Below are positions 1-5,836 of a stretch of DNA of 8,236 nt, in pieces. The notes beneath the pieces are model-generated. The model was not told where the DNA came from. It saw only the letters and a list, made by a program, of their open reading frames with translations, and searched no databases. This stretch comes from HK-STAS-PATE-36 sp964610345 (GTDB lineage: Bacteria > Patescibacteriota > Saccharimonadia > Saccharimonadales > JAGQNJ01), in assembly GCA_964610345.1 (NCBI GenBank), contig CAZSVQ010000031.1:1-8236 (forward strand). The letters are read 5' to 3'. A program made the position numbers and the translations under genes. Position 1 is the stretch's first letter, and each line of letters opens with the position of its first letter.

Positions 1-3
1 TAC

Positions 4-21
4 GATTAGTTAGCACTAATC
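4..21. repeat. Perfect inverted repeat at the left edge
   Basis: GATTAGT (4-10), loop TAGC, ACTAATC (15-21): an exact 7-bp dyad about 105 bp upstream of the ROK start codon. No U-run follows on the plus strand and the upstream gene is outside the window, so an operator or the tail of an upstream structure are both possible. The rest of 22-110 shows no clear promoter. Confidence 0.35.
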
Positions 22-110
22 TTCGGAGTCCAATATGTTTCTGAACTTATGCATTATCAAACAATCTGTATTTTTAGCCATTAATTATGCTAATATTAAG
101 TAGAAATGTT

Positions 111-115
111 GAGGG
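111..115 (+). promoter_or_regulatory. Ribosome binding site deciding the ROK start
   Basis: GAGGG lies 10 nt before ATG126 and inside the alternative longer reading frame from ATG87. It supports 126 as the true initiation codon. Confidence 0.65.
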
Positions 116-125
116 TAATTTAGTC

Positions 126-947
126 ATGTTTCTGGCAATTGATGTTGGTGGTACAAAAACACTTGTAACTGCATTTACTCAAAATGGCAAAATCAGCAAG
201 TCAATCAAGCTAAAAACCCCAAAAGATTACGATAAATTCTTAAGTACCCTTTCGGCAACCTTGATTCGCTTTAATGAGTATGATTTTAACTACGCTTGCA
301 TCGCTATACCTGGAAAAATTGATCGCAAGAATGGTGTTGGCATAGCATTTGGCAACCTTAAGTGGGAAGACATCCCTATCAAAAAAGATCTTAAATCGAT
401 AGTTAAATGCCCCATTGTTATAGAAAATGATGCAAATATTGCAGGTATATATGAATCAAGAAATATCATACATGATTATAAAAAAGTTATTTACCTAACT
501 ATCAGCACCGGAATTGGCTCTGGAGTAACCATAAACGGTATTCTTGATCCAGAACTTATTGACAGCGAAGCCGGACAAATGATGATTCAATATGGCGAAA
601 AAACATTAGCCTGGGAGCGAATTGCATCTGGTAGTGCAATTAAAAATCGCTACGGTAAAATAGCTGCCGATATTAAAGATAAAAAGACTTGGCAAGAAAT
701 TTGCCATCGCTTTGCAATCGGTATTAGCGCCCTAATAGCTACAATACAACCTGATGCAATAGTTATTGGAGGTGGGGTTGGTACTCACTTTAAAAAATAT
801 GGCGCCCAATTAAATAAAGAGCTCAAAAAACTAAGCACACCACTGACCCCAGTACCGCCGATTCTCCAAGCCAATAAACCTGAAGAAGCAGTAATTTATG
901 GCTGTTTTGAGGTAGCAAAGGATAGTTATGAAGAATCTCGTAAGTAA
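126..947 (+). CDS. ROK-family sugar kinase (glucokinase-like)
   Basis: Probable cytoplasmic ATP-dependent sugar kinase of the ROK family (273 aa), phosphorylating glucose or a related hexose or amino sugar. Near the N-terminus DVGGTKT (from D6) is the phosphate-binding loop. END (residues 100-102) supplies the expected catalytic Asp102. A Gly-rich STGIGSG loop follows near residue 130, and IGGG sits near 214. No N-terminal helix-turn-helix is present, so it is a kinase rather than a NagC/XylR-type repressor. Two departures from the classic family are visible: the CxCGxxGCxE zinc motif is absent, and the sugar-contacting His of the usual E-x-G-H motif is Gln (EAGQ, about 148-151). I chose ATG126 because GAGGG (111-115) lies 10 nt upstream and the protein then begins directly at the first strand, MFLAIDVGGTKT. 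The in-frame ATG87 would add 13 residues and has no ribosome site. The 3' end overlaps the next gene by 20 bp, indicating co-translation. Family call firm; substrate unknown. Confidence 0.9.
   Translation: MFLAIDVGGTKTLVTAFTQNGKISKSIKLKTPKDYDKFLSTLSATLIRFNEYDFNYACIAIPGKIDRKNGVGIAFGNLKWEDIPIKKDLKSIVKCPIVIENDANIAGIYESRNIIHDYKKVIYLTISTGIGSGVTINGILDPELIDSEAGQMMIQYGEKTLAWERIASGSAIKNRYGKIAADIKDKKTWQEICHRFAIGISALIATIQPDAIVIGGGVGTHFKKYGAQLNKELKKLSTPLTPVPPILQANKPEEAVIYGCFEVAKDSYEESRK
917..922 (+). promoter_or_regulatory. Internal ribosome binding site for the overlapping metalloprotease gene
   Basis: AAAGGA lies 5 nt before ATG928, within the last codons of the kinase gene. It supports the overlapping start and coupling between the two products. 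Confidence 0.6.
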
Positions 948-1383
948 ACTCCGTCGCGACTATCCAATGATAGATTTTTTTAATAGTCAAAATTTTAAGT
1001 GGTCATCAGAAAAACAACAAATAAGTTATATTGAGCAAGTTTTGAGCACAAATCGTGGCCAATGGACCTTACTGCACGAGCTTGGACATGCGCTTTGTGG
1101 TCATAAAAACTACACCTACGATTTAGAGCTTCTTGAAATGGAAGTATCCGCCTGGGAAAAAGCTCAAGAAATTTCAGAAAGCTACAATATAGAAATCAAC
1201 CAAAATCATATCGAAGACTGTCTGGACACTTACCGCGATTGGCTACATCTTAGAAGCACTTGCTCGCAGTGCAAATCTGTAAGCGTACAAAAAGATACCT
1301 ATAATTATCAATGCTTCAATTGTGAAAATAAGTGGCGCGTCACTTCGTCACGCCTAACGCGCCCATATAGAATTTCGATATAA
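928..1383 (+). CDS. Small HExxH metalloprotease-like protein with C-terminal zinc ribbon
   Basis: A 151-residue soluble protein. HELGHALCGH (from H50) is a gluzincin-type HExxH motif, with H50 and H54 as zinc ligands and E51 as general base. Glu72 in a following helix (EVSAW, about 72-76) fits the third ligand, the arrangement seen in ImmA/IrrE-type (M78-like) proteases. A second metal site is suggested by C112-x2-C115 and C129-x2-C132, a zinc ribbon that could bind nucleic acid or protein. No signal peptide or membrane helix is visible, so it should act in the cytoplasm. ATG928 lies inside the end of the ROK gene and has AAAGGA at 917-922, 5 nt upstream, so the two are translationally coupled. 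An ImmA-like protease usually cleaves a repressor, but no HTH or antitoxin partner is next to it, so the target is unknown. Fold and metal motif are fairly sure; biological role is open. Confidence 0.8.
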   Translation: MKNLVSKLRRDYPMIDFFNSQNFKWSSEKQQISYIEQVLSTNRGQWTLLHELGHALCGHKNYTYDLELLEMEVSAWEKAQEISESYNIEINQNHIEDCLDTYRDWLHLRSTCSQCKSVSVQKDTYNYQCFNCENKWRVTSSRLTRPYRISI

Positions 1384-1424
1384 AAAAACAATGCCCGATC
1401 AAACTAATAGAGCATTGTTTTTTT
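1382..1424. terminator. Bidirectional Rho-independent terminator
   Basis: A perfect 13-bp inverted repeat: AAAAAAACAATGC (1382-1394) pairs with GCATTGTTTTTTT (1412-1424) around a 17-nt loop. The arms carry an A7 run and a T7 run, so the structure gives a stem followed by U-rich RNA on both strands. It starts within the stop codon of the plus-strand metalloprotease gene and lies 20 bp beyond the end of the convergent minus-strand KGG gene, so it can end both transcripts. Confidence 0.85.
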
Positions 1425-1444
1425 GACCTCAATCGTAACTAGAA

Positions 1445-1639
1445 TTAAGCTTTCTTAGTACGACGAGAAATACGGCCACCTTTTGCACCAGCTTCACGAG
1501 CTAGCTCACGGTTTGCAAAAAAGCCACCTGTGCGACCCTTTTTGCCACCCGTAGCACCAATTTTTGCATAAAAATCAGCACCGTATTTAGCCTTATTTGT
1601 TGCAGCAGCAGCTTTGCCGCCAGCTTTTGTTCCAGCCAT
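1445..1639 (-). CDS. KGG-type small basic stress-like protein
   Basis: A 64-residue, strongly basic, Gly/Ala/Lys-rich protein. It has a low-complexity Lys/Ala N-terminus, then YGADFYAKIGATGGKKG (about 19-35), FFANRELAREAGAKGGR (about 40-56) and a basic tail ISRRTKKA. The GGKKG and AKGGR units resemble the KGG motif of stress-induced proteins (GsiB/Con-10-like repeats), and similar short proteins are common in Saccharibacteria. The basic charge would suit nucleic-acid binding, but that is an inference. The start is set by a near-perfect GGGAGG ribosome site (minus strand, 1653-1648), 8 nt before ATG. Strong translation is expected, and the gene appears more GC-rich than its AT-rich surroundings, consistent with an abundant protein. 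It ends at the shared bidirectional terminator and is monocistronic, since a terminator also lies upstream. Confidence 0.8.
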   Translation of the reverse strand: MAGTKAGGKAAAATNKAKYGADFYAKIGATGGKKGRTGGFFANRELAREAGAKGGRISRRTKKA

Positions 1640-1647
1640 TGTGGAAA

Positions 1648-1670
1648 CCTCCCACTATTTTGTTAATAGT
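1648..1670 (-). promoter_or_regulatory. Strong Shine-Dalgarno plus adjacent small hairpin of the KGG gene
   Basis: On the minus strand GGGAGG (1653-1648) lies 8 nt before ATG1639. Directly upstream is a 6-bp inverted repeat, ACTATT/AATAGT (1670-1665 with 1659-1654), with a 5-nt loop. The A/U hairpin abuts the ribosome site and might modulate or protect the mRNA 5' end. The Shine-Dalgarno is clear; the hairpin is weak and could be chance. Confidence 0.6.
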
Positions 1671-1702
1671 ATCCCACCACAAATCTTTTACCCTAAAGAA
1701 AT

Positions 1703-1728
1703 AAAAAGAGCCCAGAAAATGGACCCTC
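1703..1728 (-). terminator. Rho-independent terminator after the 144-residue protein gene
   Basis: Read on the minus strand, GAG-GG-TCCA (1728-1720), a short loop and TGGGCTC (1714-1708) form an imperfect stem with a GG bulge and one G-T wobble. It is followed by TTTTTATTTC, a typical U-run. Outer arms ATTTCTTT (1730-1737) and AAAGAAAT (1695-1702) could extend it. It lies 70 bp past the stop of the 1798-2232 gene and separates it from the KGG gene. Confidence 0.6.
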
Positions 1729-1797
1729 AATTTCTTTCGAATACGCTTATGATAACATTTTGTAATGCTAATGTCAACTTATTTTATTTGTTTGCCG

Positions 1798-2232
1798 TTA
1801 TTTTTTATGATTTTGATGTTCTGGAAGAATTGGTGGCAAGGTTTCTGGGTCAAATGTAATAATATCTTCAACTGGCGTAAGATTATCTTTTTGCTTTTGT
1901 TGCTCTTCTAGCAAAGTATCAACTACCTTCAACACCTTGTCTACTGCCCCACCCTTATCAAGTGCTTCCCTGTTTGGGGGCCAAAATGCTCTTCGAAGAG
2001 CAAGCTCTCCTATAGCAAATATGCGTCCCGTCAAATTACCGTCTTGGCTTTCGGCTTTGAGTTCTGCTAACTCCGCCAGTTTGCTTGGGTTTGCTATATT
2101 GCCTTTACTGTCTGGAAGAAGTGTACTTGATCGCAAATAAGGACGTGCTTCACCGCTAAAAATCTTTGCAGCCCGAAGTATCGTTGGGTCAACATCAGCT
2201 AATACGTTTTGATTTTTTTGTTTTCGGTTCAT
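1798..2232 (-). CDS. Hypothetical protein, 144 aa, unknown family
   Basis: I do not recognise this protein. It is soluble, with no signal peptide, membrane helix or cysteine. A basic, polar N-terminus (MNRKQKNQ) leads into a helical stretch DPTILRAAKIF (about 15-25). A Leu/Ala/Glu-rich helix KLAELAELKAES lies at about 51-62, and TGRIFAIGELALRRAFWPP at about 68-86 looks like the most structured core. Another helix, VDKVLKVVDTLLEEQQKQK (about 97-115), could form a coiled coil. The Pro-rich tail (TLPPILPEHQNHKK) appears disordered. It contains no other Met, so ATG2232 is the only sensible start. There is no Shine-Dalgarno; instead a consensus promoter lies 10 nt upstream, implying a leaderless mRNA. 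Its start is 53 bp beyond the GH16 stop with no terminator seen between them, so GH16 read-through is possible. Strong promoter and own terminator argue for a real expressed gene. Confidence 0.75.
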   Translation of the reverse strand: MNRKQKNQNVLADVDPTILRAAKIFSGEARPYLRSSTLLPDSKGNIANPSKLAELAELKAESQDGNLTGRIFAIGELALRRAFWPPNREALDKGGAVDKVLKVVDTLLEEQQKQKDNLTPVEDIITFDPETLPPILPEHQNHKK

Positions 2233-2235
2233 ACT

Positions 2236-2252
2236 GGTATGTATTATATACC
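2236..2252. promoter_or_regulatory. Operator-like imperfect palindrome over the -10 box
   Basis: GGTATGTATTATATACC is a 17-bp dyad with 8-bp arms, one mismatched pair and a central base. It covers the whole TATAAT box and the predicted transcription start of the 144-aa gene. A repressor bound here would block a promoter that otherwise looks maximally strong. No regulator gene is visible nearby. Confidence 0.4.
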
Positions 2253-2271
2253 GCTATAGCTTATTTGTCAA
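2243..2271 (-). promoter_or_regulatory. Exact-consensus sigma70 promoter for the 144-aa gene
   Basis: On the minus strand TTGACA (2271-2266), a 17-bp spacer and TATAAT (2248-2243) match the consensus at all 12 positions. The -10 box ends 10 nt before ATG2232, so a start site 6-8 nt downstream leaves a 5' leader of only about 2-6 nt. It lies in the 53-bp gap behind the GH16 stop codon. Confidence 0.85.
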
Positions 2272-2285
2272 TGTTTTATTACAAT

Positions 2286-3290
2286 TCAGTTATACACGCG
2301 TACATAGTCTATCAACATAGATGTCGGCAAATCAGCAGGATTTGGTTTGCCACGACCTTCTACTTCATTACCATATTGCAAAGTTATCAATAAACGATGC
2401 TGTCCGTAATTAAAAGGCCACAGCTTTCCGGACGGTGTATCACTTTCGTTAATTCTCCAGGTATTAACTCCGTCAACCATAAATTGAATATAGCCCTGTC
2501 GCCATTCTGCACCATAAACATGAAAATTATCACAAAATCGCTCGTTCATAGAATAATAACCACCTTTGTGCCATTTTTCGGCTGACGAGCTGTCTCGCCC
2601 AGCATGTACAGTATGTTTGATTCTTTTTAAGTTACCGTCCATGGTCTCCCATATATCAATCTCGCCTTGTGCCGGCCATGGTGTACCAGATGTCCAAATA
2701 GCCCCCCATACCCCTGTTGCACAGGATAATTTAGCTCGCACCTCTATCCGGCCCTGATTAGTCAAAAATCGCCCTCCGCCCGTATCCATCCCTGAACTTG
2801 AAAGCTGTGATGGGTCACCGTAATAGTCTGTACATATAGTCTTACCCTCATCTTTGATTGTCATCTTTAAACTTCCCTGCCCGTCCATTGAAATATTTTG
2901 TGGTGTCTTTTGCCAACAATGTGACCCCCAGCTAGATCCTTGTGTAAAAACATTCCACTTAGAATTATCTGGATAAGTGCCTGCATTGCCATCAAAATCA
3001 TCACAAAATTTTAAATTCGTTAATTGTGCGCATTTTTTATCGTTTGAGTTAGTTTGAGTCGCAAATTGAATTGCCGATCCGCCAGATGCACTAGCATCAT
3101 TATTCATCAAATTTATGTTGCCAGATATACTGCCAGATTCTGGCTCGAGCCCAATTGAAAACGAAGCTGCCTGAGTATACACAACAAATAATAAACCCAT
3201 AACACCGATCAGAACAATTACAACTTTAGTGCGACCACTAGTTGTTGACTTATTGTTTTTAAATCGTTGCGTGTATAGCTTGTTTGTCAT
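2286..3290 (-). CDS. Secreted GH16 family beta-glucanase-like hydrolase
   Basis: A 334-residue exported glycoside hydrolase, probably endo-beta-1,3(4)-glucanase or related. A basic N-terminus (1-22) precedes a hydrophobic helix (about 23-40) and a QAASFS junction that could be a signal-peptidase site. The short module SIGLEPESGSISG...ASASGGSAIQF (about 45-76) follows, then the GH16 domain (about 85-334). GEIDIWE (209-215) is the family signature ExDxxE, with E210 nucleophile, D212 and E215 acid/base. The end, SMLIDYVRVYN, is the classic last strand, so the domain is complete. Six cysteines (87, 96, 125, 153, 190, 253) suggest disulfides, fitting an extracytoplasmic location. The start has no Shine-Dalgarno and a TATAAT box 10 nt upstream, pointing to a near-leaderless mRNA. 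The gene is divergent from the M14 peptidase. The family is firm; substrate (laminarin-like glucan, lichenan or galactan) is unresolved. Confidence 0.92.
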   Translation of the reverse strand: MTNKLYTQRFKNNKSTTSGRTKVVIVLIGVMGLLFVVYTQAASFSIGLEPESGSISGNINLMNNDASASGGSAIQFATQTNSNDKKCAQLTNLKFCDDFDGNAGTYPDNSKWNVFTQGSSWGSHCWQKTPQNISMDGQGSLKMTIKDEGKTICTDYYGDPSQLSSSGMDTGGGRFLTNQGRIEVRAKLSCATGVWGAIWTSGTPWPAQGEIDIWETMDGNLKRIKHTVHAGRDSSSAEKWHKGGYYSMNERFCDNFHVYGAEWRQGYIQFMVDGVNTWRINESDTPSGKLWPFNYGQHRLLITLQYGNEVEGRGKPNPADLPTSMLIDYVRVYN

Positions 3291-3307
3291 TATGATAATG
3301 ATTATAA
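3287..3307. promoter_or_regulatory. Overlapping dyads at the GH16 start, Fur-box-like
   Basis: TCATTATGATAATGA (3287-3301) is a perfect 15-bp palindrome with 7-bp arms and one central base. It covers the start codon and the predicted transcription start. Overlapping it, TGATAATGATTATAA (3293-3307) matches the 7-1-7 Fur-type consensus TGATAATnATTATCA at 13 of 14 defined positions and covers the -10 box. The region is AT-rich, so chance is not excluded, and no regulator is encoded in the window. Confidence 0.4.
3301..3306 (-). promoter_or_regulatory. Probable -10 box of the GH16 gene
   Basis: TATAAT on the minus strand ends 10 nt before ATG3290, the same spacing as in the 144-aa gene. It predicts a leader of a few nucleotides. 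No good -35 is seen at 16-18 bp (TTTTAT at 17), so activation by a bound factor is possible. Confidence 0.55.
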
Positions 3308-3334
3308 ACCATGTGAAATTGCAATAAAATTAGC

Positions 3335-3352
3335 ATCAAAAAGCCTTTTGAT
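3335..3352. repeat. Perfect inverted repeat in the divergent GH16/M14 spacer
   Basis: ATCAAAA (3335-3341), loop AGCC, TTTTGAT (3346-3352): an exact 7-bp dyad. It sits in the 107-bp region between two divergent secreted-hydrolase genes, centred about 50 bp upstream of the predicted GH16 transcription start and 54 bp before the M14 start codon. It could be a shared regulator site or an RNA hairpin in the M14 leader. Confidence 0.4.
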
Positions 3353-3397
3353 TTACAATGTCTTTGAGTCGTAAAAAAACAAAAAGCGTGTCAAAGC

Positions 3398-5362
3398 ATG
3401 CCACCAAAAAACACACAAATTAATTCAAATATTTTAGAGCCAAAAACAAATGGCGTAAACCGTAAAAATAAGTTATTTTTAAAAAAAGTAGCGCAGTTTA
3501 TTGGTTTGGTTTTATTAATTTTTGGTTTTATTTATACAATATGGTTACTTTTGCCTCGTTCTATAAATTTTACATACTCAGCCAATTCATGTATCACCCA
3601 GCCCATATTAATGCCTAGTACAATCCATACAAATGACCAGTCATATCAAATACTCACAGATGGTGGGTTAAAAATAGCTCGATTACATATTTTATCATCC
3701 AAAATTTGCATTAAACCGCTAAAAGCACCGAAAGAAAATCATAAAAATCAACTTACTCTAAAATTATATAAAATCATACCAGTAAAAAGCCTCTCAATAT
3801 CAACACCTCACTATCCAAAGATAAATTTAGATACTCTTTCTCAACCAGTAGCGCCAACTAAGTCGGCAGAATTAAAACTAAGCAATACTGACAATATTTT
3901 TACTTATAACCTTAAAGTTGGCAAAAAATCAACTGTCTGTAACGTGAGCCAACAGAGTTTAACTTGCCCATTAGCTAATTTAGCAATTTTACCTGGCACT
4001 TCAAATCCCGCCACTCTCAACAGAACTTTTAATAATAATCATATCGAGACTATTTTTGACGACAAAATTCAAACCTTAGACCCCATTAATGTAATAGGTG
4101 GTAACGCAGTAAATGGAAATATAATCTATGATCAACCAAACGATTTTGAAATAATATTTGATAAACCACTTTCTGATGTAACCAAGCCAATAATCCAAAC
4201 AAAAGATGGCGATACTTTTAAAGAAATAGAATCGTCTTACGAAATTAAAGAATCGAGACTAATCATTAAACCGACTCAACCTTTTGTACGGAAAAGCACA
4301 TATATTTTAACTTTAGACCAAGCTACTTCAACCACCGGTAATGTGCTGTTATCAGCTTATAATGCTGAATTTTCACTTTCTGGTGGGCCAAAAGTTATCA
4401 AACATAACACCGGAACCTATGCTTTTGACCCCAATAAAACCATTTCTCTGAATTTTGACCAAAATATTAACCCTAATCAAGAATTAAGCTCAGTTGTAAA
4501 AATGCAAGGTACTGGATTGTCGACTCATAATATTACTATTTCTGGTAAATCTATCCATATTAATCCAAACCAAAGTTTGCCAAATTGCACAAATGTAACA
4601 ATTGAATTAAATAATAATTTACAAAATGAACATGGCGTTACCGGAGATTCCACTTGGAAGCATAGTTTTAGGACACTTTGCCGACGAAGCTCATCAATTG
4701 GAACAAGTACACAAGGCCGAAGCATTGTTGCTCATTGGTTTGGGTCAGGTTCTAATATAGTGATGTTTATTGGTGGGATCCATGGTAACGAAAAAAGCTC
4801 AATACTCACACTAGAGTCTTGGCTAGATGATCTTGAAAAACATGCGGATAAAATTTCTGCTGGCCGAACAATTGTTGTTATAACAACAGCTAATCCAGAC
4901 GGTTATTCTTCAAATTCAAGATTTAATGCTCGTGGAGTAGATTTAAACCGAAACTTCCCTACTGCAAACTGGAGCTCTACCGTGTCTGGACCCGGATATA
5001 CTAATCGAGTAAATGGAGGTGGTGAATCTTCGTTATCAGAACCAGAAGCAATAAGTATTGCTAATTTTGTTAAACAGCATCGCCCTCGAGCTGTTCTAAC
5101 TTTTCATTCTCAAGCTAGCCTTGTTACCCCAAATTATGCTGGAGATTCTGATTCAATAGCAAGATTATATGACTCAAAAGTATCCTATAATTATGCAAAT
5201 ACATCCCAAACTGATGCTGCTTTGGGTTACAGTACAACTGGTGATTTTGAGTTCTGGTTACGAGATATTGGCATATCAAATATTTTAATAGAACATTCAA
5301 CACTTGCAAAAAATGAGTTTACGAAAAACCGCGACGCTCTTTGGGCAATTGTCGGTTTATAA
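3398..5362 (+). CDS. Membrane-anchored Ig-like/M14 family zinc carboxypeptidase
   Basis: A 654-residue exported metallopeptidase. A hydrophilic N-terminus (1-30) and one membrane helix (about 31-52) place the rest outside the cell. Residues about 60-230 are beta-rich and unrecognised. Two Ig-like repeats of the SbsA/Big_5 kind follow (about 236-328 and 332-428), each with an FDxxL/I-type early strand and a closing F-S/F-R strand. The M14 domain (about 430-654) has all catalytic elements: H462xxE465 and H570 as zinc ligands, NPDGY at 499, R512GVDLNRNFP with N517/R518 binding the substrate carboxylate, and E632 in ILIEHST as general base. The TxGRSI and GGIHGNE features resemble MpaA-type murein peptide amidases, so peptidoglycan peptides are a reasonable but unproven substrate. 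The start has no strong Shine-Dalgarno (CAAAG close to ATG), and no convincing promoter is seen. It converges with the VOC gene, 7 bp between stops, with no clear terminator. Confidence 0.9.
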   Translation: MPPKNTQINSNILEPKTNGVNRKNKLFLKKVAQFIGLVLLIFGFIYTIWLLLPRSINFTYSANSCITQPILMPSTIHTNDQSYQILTDGGLKIARLHILSSKICIKPLKAPKENHKNQLTLKLYKIIPVKSLSISTPHYPKINLDTLSQPVAPTKSAELKLSNTDNIFTYNLKVGKKSTVCNVSQQSLTCPLANLAILPGTSNPATLNRTFNNNHIETIFDDKIQTLDPINVIGGNAVNGNIIYDQPNDFEIIFDKPLSDVTKPIIQTKDGDTFKEIESSYEIKESRLIIKPTQPFVRKSTYILTLDQATSTTGNVLLSAYNAEFSLSGGPKVIKHNTGTYAFDPNKTISLNFDQNINPNQELSSVVKMQGTGLSTHNITISGKSIHINPNQSLPNCTNVTIELNNNLQNEHGVTGDSTWKHSFRTLCRRSSSIGTSTQGRSIVAHWFGSGSNIVMFIGGIHGNEKSSILTLESWLDDLEKHADKISAGRTIVVITTANPDGYSSNSRFNARGVDLNRNFPTANWSSTVSGPGYTNRVNGGGESSLSEPEAISIANFVKQHRPRAVLTFHSQASLVTPNYAGDSDSIARLYDSKVSYNYANTSQTDAALGYSTTGDFEFWLRDIGISNILIEHSTLAKNEFTKNRDALWAIVGL

Positions 5363-5369
5363 TTAATAA

Positions 5370-5735
5370 TCATATTTTCTGCCAAAAACAAAGTTTGTAA
5401 CCATCTGGATCTTTAAGGATAAATTCTCTGTTACCCCACTCCCAATTTCGAGGTTTTGTAGATGGATTTAAATCAAGTTTTATTTGTCTTTCATGTTCTT
5501 TATCTACATCATCAACTTTTATGTAAATATACATACCCCTGCCCTTTAAGCTAGTTAAGGAATCTCCACTAAACTCGTCTTCATCGCGCATGTTTACTAA
5601 CGTTATCTGAAATCTACCAAGTAAAATCTCAGAATATGCATCTATTGATGCAATAATCTCAAAACCGAGTTTTTTATAAAACTTTTCTGATAATTTATTC
5701 TCTTGAACCCATAATAATATATTTGTAAATCTCAT
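5370..5735 (-). CDS. VOC (glyoxalase/bleomycin-resistance fold) protein
   Basis: A 121-residue single-unit VOC-superfamily protein, likely a cytoplasmic dimer. The first beta-alpha unit shows the family pattern: a hydrophobic strand (FTNILLWV), helix KLSEKFYKKLGFEI (about 14-27) and an LLGRFQITLVN strand. The second unit ends with WGNREFILKDPDGYKLCFWQ (about 100-119), a very typical VOC C-terminal hairpin. Metal ligands are not obvious: the usual first-strand His is absent and no Glu follows DPDGYKL, so it may be a ligand-binding or sequestering protein rather than a glyoxalase. The start codon has only a poor ribosome site, and an in-frame stop lies 8 codons upstream, so no longer start is available. 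It follows the GH-A gene on the same strand after 89 bp and may be co-transcribed. Function in the hydrolase locus is unknown. Confidence 0.82.
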   Translation of the reverse strand: MRFTNILLWVQENKLSEKFYKKLGFEIIASIDAYSEILLGRFQITLVNMRDEDEFSGDSLTSLKGRGMYIYIKVDDVDKEHERQIKLDLNPSTKPRNWEWGNREFILKDPDGYKLCFWQKI

Positions 5736-5816
5736 ATCTTTTATTCTGAGATGTTTCTAAAAACATTTCACAGTATTTTTTACAACTATAACAATCACTA
5801 CTATTTCTGTCGGGCA

Positions 5817-5836
5817 AATAAGTATTAGTACTTATT
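5817..5836 (-). terminator. Possible weak terminator hairpin at the GH-A hydrolase stop codon
   Basis: AATAAGTA (5817-5824), loop TTAG, TACTTATT (5829-5836): a perfect 8-bp inverted repeat containing the last codons (Asn-Lys-Tyr-stop) of the GH-A gene. On the minus strand the stem runs into TTATTTG, only a short U-rich tail. It could attenuate read-through into the VOC gene, but the A/U-only stem is weak. Confidence 0.3.

Noticed and set aside
1..40. Possible 3' end of a tRNA or tmRNA at the left edge (hairpin followed by ...GTCCA)
   Set aside because: No T-loop GTTCRA sequence and no matching acceptor stem; the hairpin alone does not support an RNA gene.
1614..1859. Plus-strand open frame antisense to the KGG gene
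   Set aside because: It starts inside the KGG gene on the other strand and runs through its ribosome site and a terminator. The translated protein resembles no family.
1937..2757. Several plus-strand frames of 60-75 codons
   Set aside because: They are antisense to the 144-aa and GH16 genes, whose domain motifs and start signals are clear.
4525..5309. Minus-strand frames within the M14 gene
   Set aside because: They lie opposite the catalytic domain with all zinc and substrate residues in the plus-strand frame; no independent signals.
2286..5735. UGA recoded as Gly (code 25 of SR1/Gracilibacteria)
   Set aside because: TGA ends the GH16 and VOC genes exactly after complete C-terminal strands, no gene needs an internal TGA, and Trp is written TGG.
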